A stretch of DNA of 64,000 bases from Oscillibacter hominis (GTDB lineage Bacteria; Bacillota; Clostridia; Oscillospirales; Oscillospiraceae). The notes beneath the pieces were generated by a model. It ran no database searches, had not been told where the DNA came from, and saw nothing but the letters and a program-made list of their open reading frames with translations. The stretch is from positions 1,054,001-1,118,000 of the forward strand of contig NZ_CP060490.1 of assembly GCF_014334055.1 (NCBI RefSeq). Direction: 5' to 3'. Below are positions 60,726 through 64,000 of this stretch, piece by piece. Made by a program: the position numbers and the translations under genes. How positions within the stretch are numbered: position 1 is the stretch's first letter; each line of letters opens with the position of its first letter.

Positions 60726-61068
60726 CGGGGAAAAGCTGCTCTCGGATATATACGATCTGCTGTACCGCCTTGGATTGACGGCGAACTACACCGGCTTCTT
60801 CCGGATCTCCTATGCGATTTTCCTGTCGGTGGAGAACCCGCAGAGGCTGGCGCTTGTGACAAAATGGCTGTACCCGGAGGTGGCAAAGCACTACGGGACA
60901 ACGTGGCAGGCGGTGGAGCGGAACATCCGGGCCGCGGTGACCCTCATATGGAACCACAGGTCGCCGCTGCTGCCGGAGCTCTTTGGGGTGCCGCTGCCGC
61001 CCAAGCCCCGCAATGCCCAGTTCCTTGCCGTTGTGGCCGGCTACTTTTCCCTTTCTCCCGTTGCGTAG
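60709..61068 (+). CDS. Stand-alone Spo0A C-terminal domain protein
   Basis: The 119-aa protein (METWHDGEKLLSDIYDLLYRLGL) aligns with the DNA-binding effector domain of Spo0A: LGLTANYTGFFRISYAIFL, TKWLYPEVAKHYGTTWQAVERNIRAAVTLIW, the last being the recognition-helix region. The phosphoacceptor receiver domain of Spo0A is absent. GGAGG lies 6 nt before the ATG. It might occupy 0A boxes without phosphorylation and so modulate sporulation genes; this is inference. Confidence 0.85.
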   Translation: METWHDGEKLLSDIYDLLYRLGLTANYTGFFRISYAIFLSVENPQRLALVTKWLYPEVAKHYGTTWQAVERNIRAAVTLIWNHRSPLLPELFGVPLPPKPRNAQFLAVVAGYFSLSPVA

Positions 61069-61090
61069 AAGGGAGTACTGCGCAAGATCC

Positions 61091-61142
61091 ATTCATATCA
61101 AAGGCCCCCGGGGAATATTCCCCGGGGGCCTTTGATATGAAT
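61091..61142. repeat. Perfect 52-bp palindrome, right border of the HTH/Spo0A-C island
   Basis: The 26-bp arms (ATTCATATCAAAGGCCCCCG + GGGAAT) meet at 61116/61117 without loop or mismatch. It closes the Spo0A-C operon and may terminate transcription from both sides. Its design (AAAG, C run, G run, AT-rich centre) resembles the palindrome at 59678. Confidence 0.9.
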
Positions 61143-61244
61143 TTTCTTCTATCCCACTGCTGCCAGCAGACAGGCACCGGGACCCATTTGACTTTCAAAT
61201 TTCGCATAGGACAAAAAGCCGAGGGAACTGACAGGGCAGGCGTG

Positions 61245-62168
61245 TTACAGTTTATTGTAGTAGGCAAGGGTGGTATCTACAAACAGCTTTGCGGCGTTGG
61301 AGAGCTTCGCATTTTTATTATATGTAAGGGAGATGGGATAGATCAGCTCCGGCTGACCAATGGTAAAAAAGGAGATGTTTTCCGGAAGGGAAAGGGACTG
61401 GGTCGCAATTTCCGGGACAAAGGAAAAATAGTTGCCTTGTGCCGCCAGGTAGAGGCCCGTTTGCAGGTTTTCAATGCGGATCACATCGGTGGGTGCAAAG
61501 CTCACCTTGGCAAAGTAGCTTTCAATGGACTGGGCAAACCCCTGACGGGTGGTGGTCAGGATCAGTCGCTCTTGGCGGAACAGGCGAATGTCTACATTGA
61601 TGAAGTCATTGTACTCCGAATGGCTCAGCCGCAGCTGCTTCACAATGGGGTGGAAGCTGCTGCCCACCAGCAGGACACGCTCATCGCACAGGGGAATGAA
61701 TTGTAGGAAAGGATATCGGCTGGAGGCGCCCATCAAACAGATGTCGATCTTATTCTTGATGATACCGTCCGCCAGGGCGTCGGACACCCCTTCGATCACC
61801 TCTATTTTCACAAAGGGATATTTCTCCTGAAAAAGAGGGAGGACCTGCGGCAGGAAACAGCTGGCACGCCACGGCCCCACGCCGATGCGCAGCGTCTCCA
61901 CCACATTCTCTTTCAGATTTTCGATCTGTGTCATGCACTGTTTTTCCAGGTCTATGCACTGGGTGACATAGCGGTAGAAAACCTCCCCGGACCTGGTCAG
62001 CTTCAGGGGAAGGGACTTGCGGTCGAACAGCTGTGTGTTCAGAGACTCTTCCAGCCGCCGCAGGTATTTGCTCAGGGCAGATTGGGAGATCAGCAGGTGA
62101 TCGGCGGCCTTTGTGACGCTGCCGTACTCGGCGATCTCCAAAAAGAACTCGTACTTTTCAGAAAACAT
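61245..62168 (-). CDS. LysR family transcriptional regulator
   Basis: The 307-aa protein has the N-terminal winged helix (FLEIAEYGSVTKAADHLLISQSALSKYLRRLEESLNTQLFDR) and a periplasmic-binding-like effector domain (LRIGVGPWRASCFLPQVLPLFQEKYPFVKIEVIEG). It is divergent from the TAXI-TRAP genes with a 342-bp gap, so it probably controls them in response to the imported solute. Confidence 0.93.
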   Translation of the reverse strand: MFSEKYEFFLEIAEYGSVTKAADHLLISQSALSKYLRRLEESLNTQLFDRKSLPLKLTRSGEVFYRYVTQCIDLEKQCMTQIENLKENVVETLRIGVGPWRASCFLPQVLPLFQEKYPFVKIEVIEGVSDALADGIIKNKIDICLMGASSRYPFLQFIPLCDERVLLVGSSFHPIVKQLRLSHSEYNDFINVDIRLFRQERLILTTTRQGFAQSIESYFAKVSFAPTDVIRIENLQTGLYLAAQGNYFSFVPEIATQSLSLPENISFFTIGQPELIYPISLTYNKNAKLSNAAKLFVDTTLAYYNKL

Positions 62169-62510
62169 AGATGCAATCAGTCCTTTGATTAGGATGGGGA
62201 GATGTAAAACATATTCTAAACAAATTGTGCAATAAAATCAAATTTTTCTGATTCATTAGATATATTGCACAAAAATACAAGATATAAAATGGATATTACA
62301 ACTGATAAAATTTGGATTTGAAAGAATATGATTATTTCGTCATAACTATTTTGAAAATATAGATATTTGCAAAGGAATCCGGGAAATGGTAGAGTGACAA
62401 CAGCAATTAGTGATGAAGTTGTTAGAAGAAGTGGAGTGAAAGAAAGAATCAACCATTCAGTGATTGCATGTCAGAAATGACGAAACCAACTATAAAAGGG
62501 AGGAAACGCA
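62169..62510. promoter_or_regulatory. Divergent promoter region between lysR and the TAXI gene
   Basis: This AT-rich 342-bp gap holds no gene. It contains T-N11-A-type and short dyads, for example ATTGTGCAATAAAA...TATATTGCAC around 62223-62268, of the kind LysR proteins bind, and a GGGAGG site before the TAXI start. I cannot define the promoters exactly. Confidence 0.45.
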
Positions 62511-63542
62511 ATGAAAAGAGTAGCGGCTATCTTGTTATCAGGACTAATGGTATTGAGCCTGCTTGCCGGCTGCGGCTCCACCGGTGGAAGCGGGTCTGGA
62601 TCAGCTTCCGGTTCCGGCGGAGGCGGCGGACAGACAGGGGGAACCGTCAAATTCTCCATCGGTGCATCCTCGGTGGGCGGCGGTTTCTACAACGGCGCTT
62701 CTTCGATCTCCACTGTTGTCAACTCCAAGTTAGACGGCTATGAAGCCACCGTCGAGGTGACGGGTGCTTCGGCCAACAACGCGCTTCTGACCCAGGCCGG
62801 CGAAATCGAGATGGGTATGTGTGCCACTGAGGTGATGTATGAGGCATACAACGGTCTTTATGATTTTGAGGGCCAGCAGGCCTGCCCCGACATCCGGGCG
62901 GTCATGCCGGGCTGGGGCGGCATCTACATGTTCATCACTTTGGCAAATTCAGGTTTTGAGAGCCTCTATGACATTGAAGGCGTGGCCTGGTCCGGCGGTC
63001 CTGTGGGCAGCTCCAACCAGAGTTTGATGAACCGCGTGCTGGATGTCTGCGGCATCAGCGTCGACATGTCCAACCTGCCCAACTCCGATGCATCCCGCGC
63101 CTTGGGCGACGGCACCATCAAGGGCTTTACCCTGGCCCATCCCGCCTCTGCGGTCAGCGAGCTGGAGGCCACCAACGAGGTGAAGATCCTGACCATCCCC
63201 GAGGATAAGGTGGATGCATTCAAGGAGAAGTATCCTCAGTACGTCTGGCTGGATATCCCCGGCGGATACTATAAGGCTCTGCCCGAGGACACCACCAATG
63301 TGGGCCTTTACAACATGGTGATCTCCAACCAGAACGTGGATGAGGAGTTGGTGTATCAGGTGGTTAAGGCCTGCTATGAGAATCAGGACCTCATCAAGAG
63401 CATCTTTGCCCAGTTCGGCGATGAGATGTCTCTGGAAAACATCAACTACTCCACCATCCCCTATCATGCCGGTGCGATCCGCTATTTCGAGGAGGCCGGC
63501 ATTGAGGTACCCGACGACCTGATCCCGCCCGAGTGCAAGTAA
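62511..63542 (+). CDS. TAXI family TRAP transporter solute-binding lipoprotein
   Basis: The 343-aa protein has a lipoprotein signal (LLAGCGS, cysteine near residue 21), a long G/S linker (residues 23-43) and the TAXI fold: FSIGASSVGGGFYNGASSISTVVNSKL, then ANNALLTQAGEIEMGMCATEV and WSGGPVGSSNQSLMNRVLD. It captures a carboxylate or amino-acid-like solute outside the membrane for the permease encoded next. GGGAGG precedes the ATG. Confidence 0.95.
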   Translation: MKRVAAILLSGLMVLSLLAGCGSTGGSGSGSASGSGGGGGQTGGTVKFSIGASSVGGGFYNGASSISTVVNSKLDGYEATVEVTGASANNALLTQAGEIEMGMCATEVMYEAYNGLYDFEGQQACPDIRAVMPGWGGIYMFITLANSGFESLYDIEGVAWSGGPVGSSNQSLMNRVLDVCGISVDMSNLPNSDASRALGDGTIKGFTLAHPASAVSELEATNEVKILTIPEDKVDAFKEKYPQYVWLDIPGGYYKALPEDTTNVGLYNMVISNQNVDEELVYQVVKACYENQDLIKSIFAQFGDEMSLENINYSTIPYHAGAIRYFEEAGIEVPDDLIPPECK

Positions 63543-63671
63543 GACAGTGACTGATTGAGGATATGTATGATGGAGGACATTGTACATATCCTCAATCTCA
63601 AAAGGGTAGCAAGCACGTCTGCCTGAGCCATAAGCGCCTGAGATTGCAAAGGCGCAGGAGGGAAATAAAGT

Positions 63672-64000
63672 ATGAGTGAAAAAATAGACAACATTGTGAA
63701 AAAGGTCATCGCAGTGGTCGGCATCATATTTGGTATCTATCACATTGTGGTGCTGAACTTCGTGCCCCGCCCCGCAATGGCCTTCCGAAGTTTCCACCTG
63801 CTGTTGGTGCTGCTTTTGACTTTCCTGATCTATCCCACCTTCAAACCAAAAGAGGGAGAGAAAAAAAGCCTTGGCCTCGTGAACCTGATCTTTATCGTCT
63901 TATCCATTGCCAGCGTTGGCTATGCCTATTTCAACATTGAAAACATCCTGCTGCGCGGCGGTATTTTTACCACGCAGATGGATATTATCATGGGCCTCAT
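63672..64000 (+). CDS. TRAP transporter permease, fused type (partial)
   Basis: The first 109 residues (MSEKIDNIVKKVIAVVGIIF...) show hydrophobic segments at about residues 10-30, 40-55 and 70-87, and match the start of TRAP permeases that fuse the small and large membrane subunits and pair with TAXI proteins. AGGAGGG lies before the ATG. The gene continues past the window end. A 129-bp gap separates it from the binding protein. Confidence 0.88.
   Translation, partial: MSEKIDNIVKKVIAVVGIIFGIYHIVVLNFVPRPAMAFRSFHLLLVLLLTFLIYPTFKPKEGEKKSLGLVNLIFIVLSIASVGYAYFNIENILLRGGIFTTQMDIIMGL

Overview
The window looks like the chromosome of a high-GC, spore-forming gut Clostridia, most likely an Oscillospiraceae relative (Flavonifractor/Pseudoflavonifractor/Lawsonibacter type). 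The right-hand 28.6 kb is ordinary chromosome with spoIIR, AddAB, RqcH, Mini-RNase III, HflX, IspE, a cofactor-independent phosphoglycerate mutase and a TAXI-TRAP uptake system. The left-hand 35.3 kb is mobile DNA. No taxonomic marker such as 16S rRNA is present, so the assignment is an inference from gene content and codon bias.

Positions 1-35320 are the right end of an integrative conjugative element (ICE) of the Tn1549-like/Clostridia type. Its right boundary is a 59-nt 3' piece of a tRNA-Ala(GGC) gene at 35262-35320. The backbone reads leftward: TnpW-like protein, ParB, a structured intergenic region, a DUF4406-like protein, a C5-cytosine methyltransferase, ArdA, (a DUF1835 gene on the other strand), PcfB, VirD4, Maff2, VirB6, an N4/N6 methyltransferase, a broken MT-A70 methyltransferase, PrgI and VirB4.

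Three backbone transfer genes are each interrupted by a different mobile element. virB4 carries a 2.44-kb Ll.LtrB-like group II intron (73-2509). maff2 is split by a 9.1-kb serine-recombinase element with its own relaxase (7238-16320). virD4, the coupling-protein gene, is split by a 10.8-kb TnpX-type element with a MobA/MobL relaxase, an RSF1010-like oriT and erm(B) (18081-28871). In both split genes, removing the element between the shared dinucleotides restores an exact open frame (72 aa for Maff2, 610 aa for VirD4). The ICE therefore appears mechanically disabled but reversibly so.

The erm(B) segment (23598-25405) is a rearranged, AT-rich piece of Gram-positive-coccus plasmid DNA: erm(B) with its leader peptide, a 3'-altered omega repressor gene, eight omega operator heptads, the C-terminus of a topoisomerase and a Tn917-type end. 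It lies beside a small resolvase and its inverted repeats.

The chromosomal part (35.4-64 kb) is mostly compact + strand operons: mrnC-rqcH-flavodoxin reductase; ispE, spoIIR and a lipoprotein; addB-addA; rpmE; hflX-GNAT-YigZ; MarR-MATE. From 59.7 to 61.1 kb lies a small island with two HTH proteins and a stand-alone Spo0A C-terminal domain, bracketed by two perfect long palindromes. The window ends in a LysR regulator divergent from a TAXI solute-binding protein and its TRAP permease.
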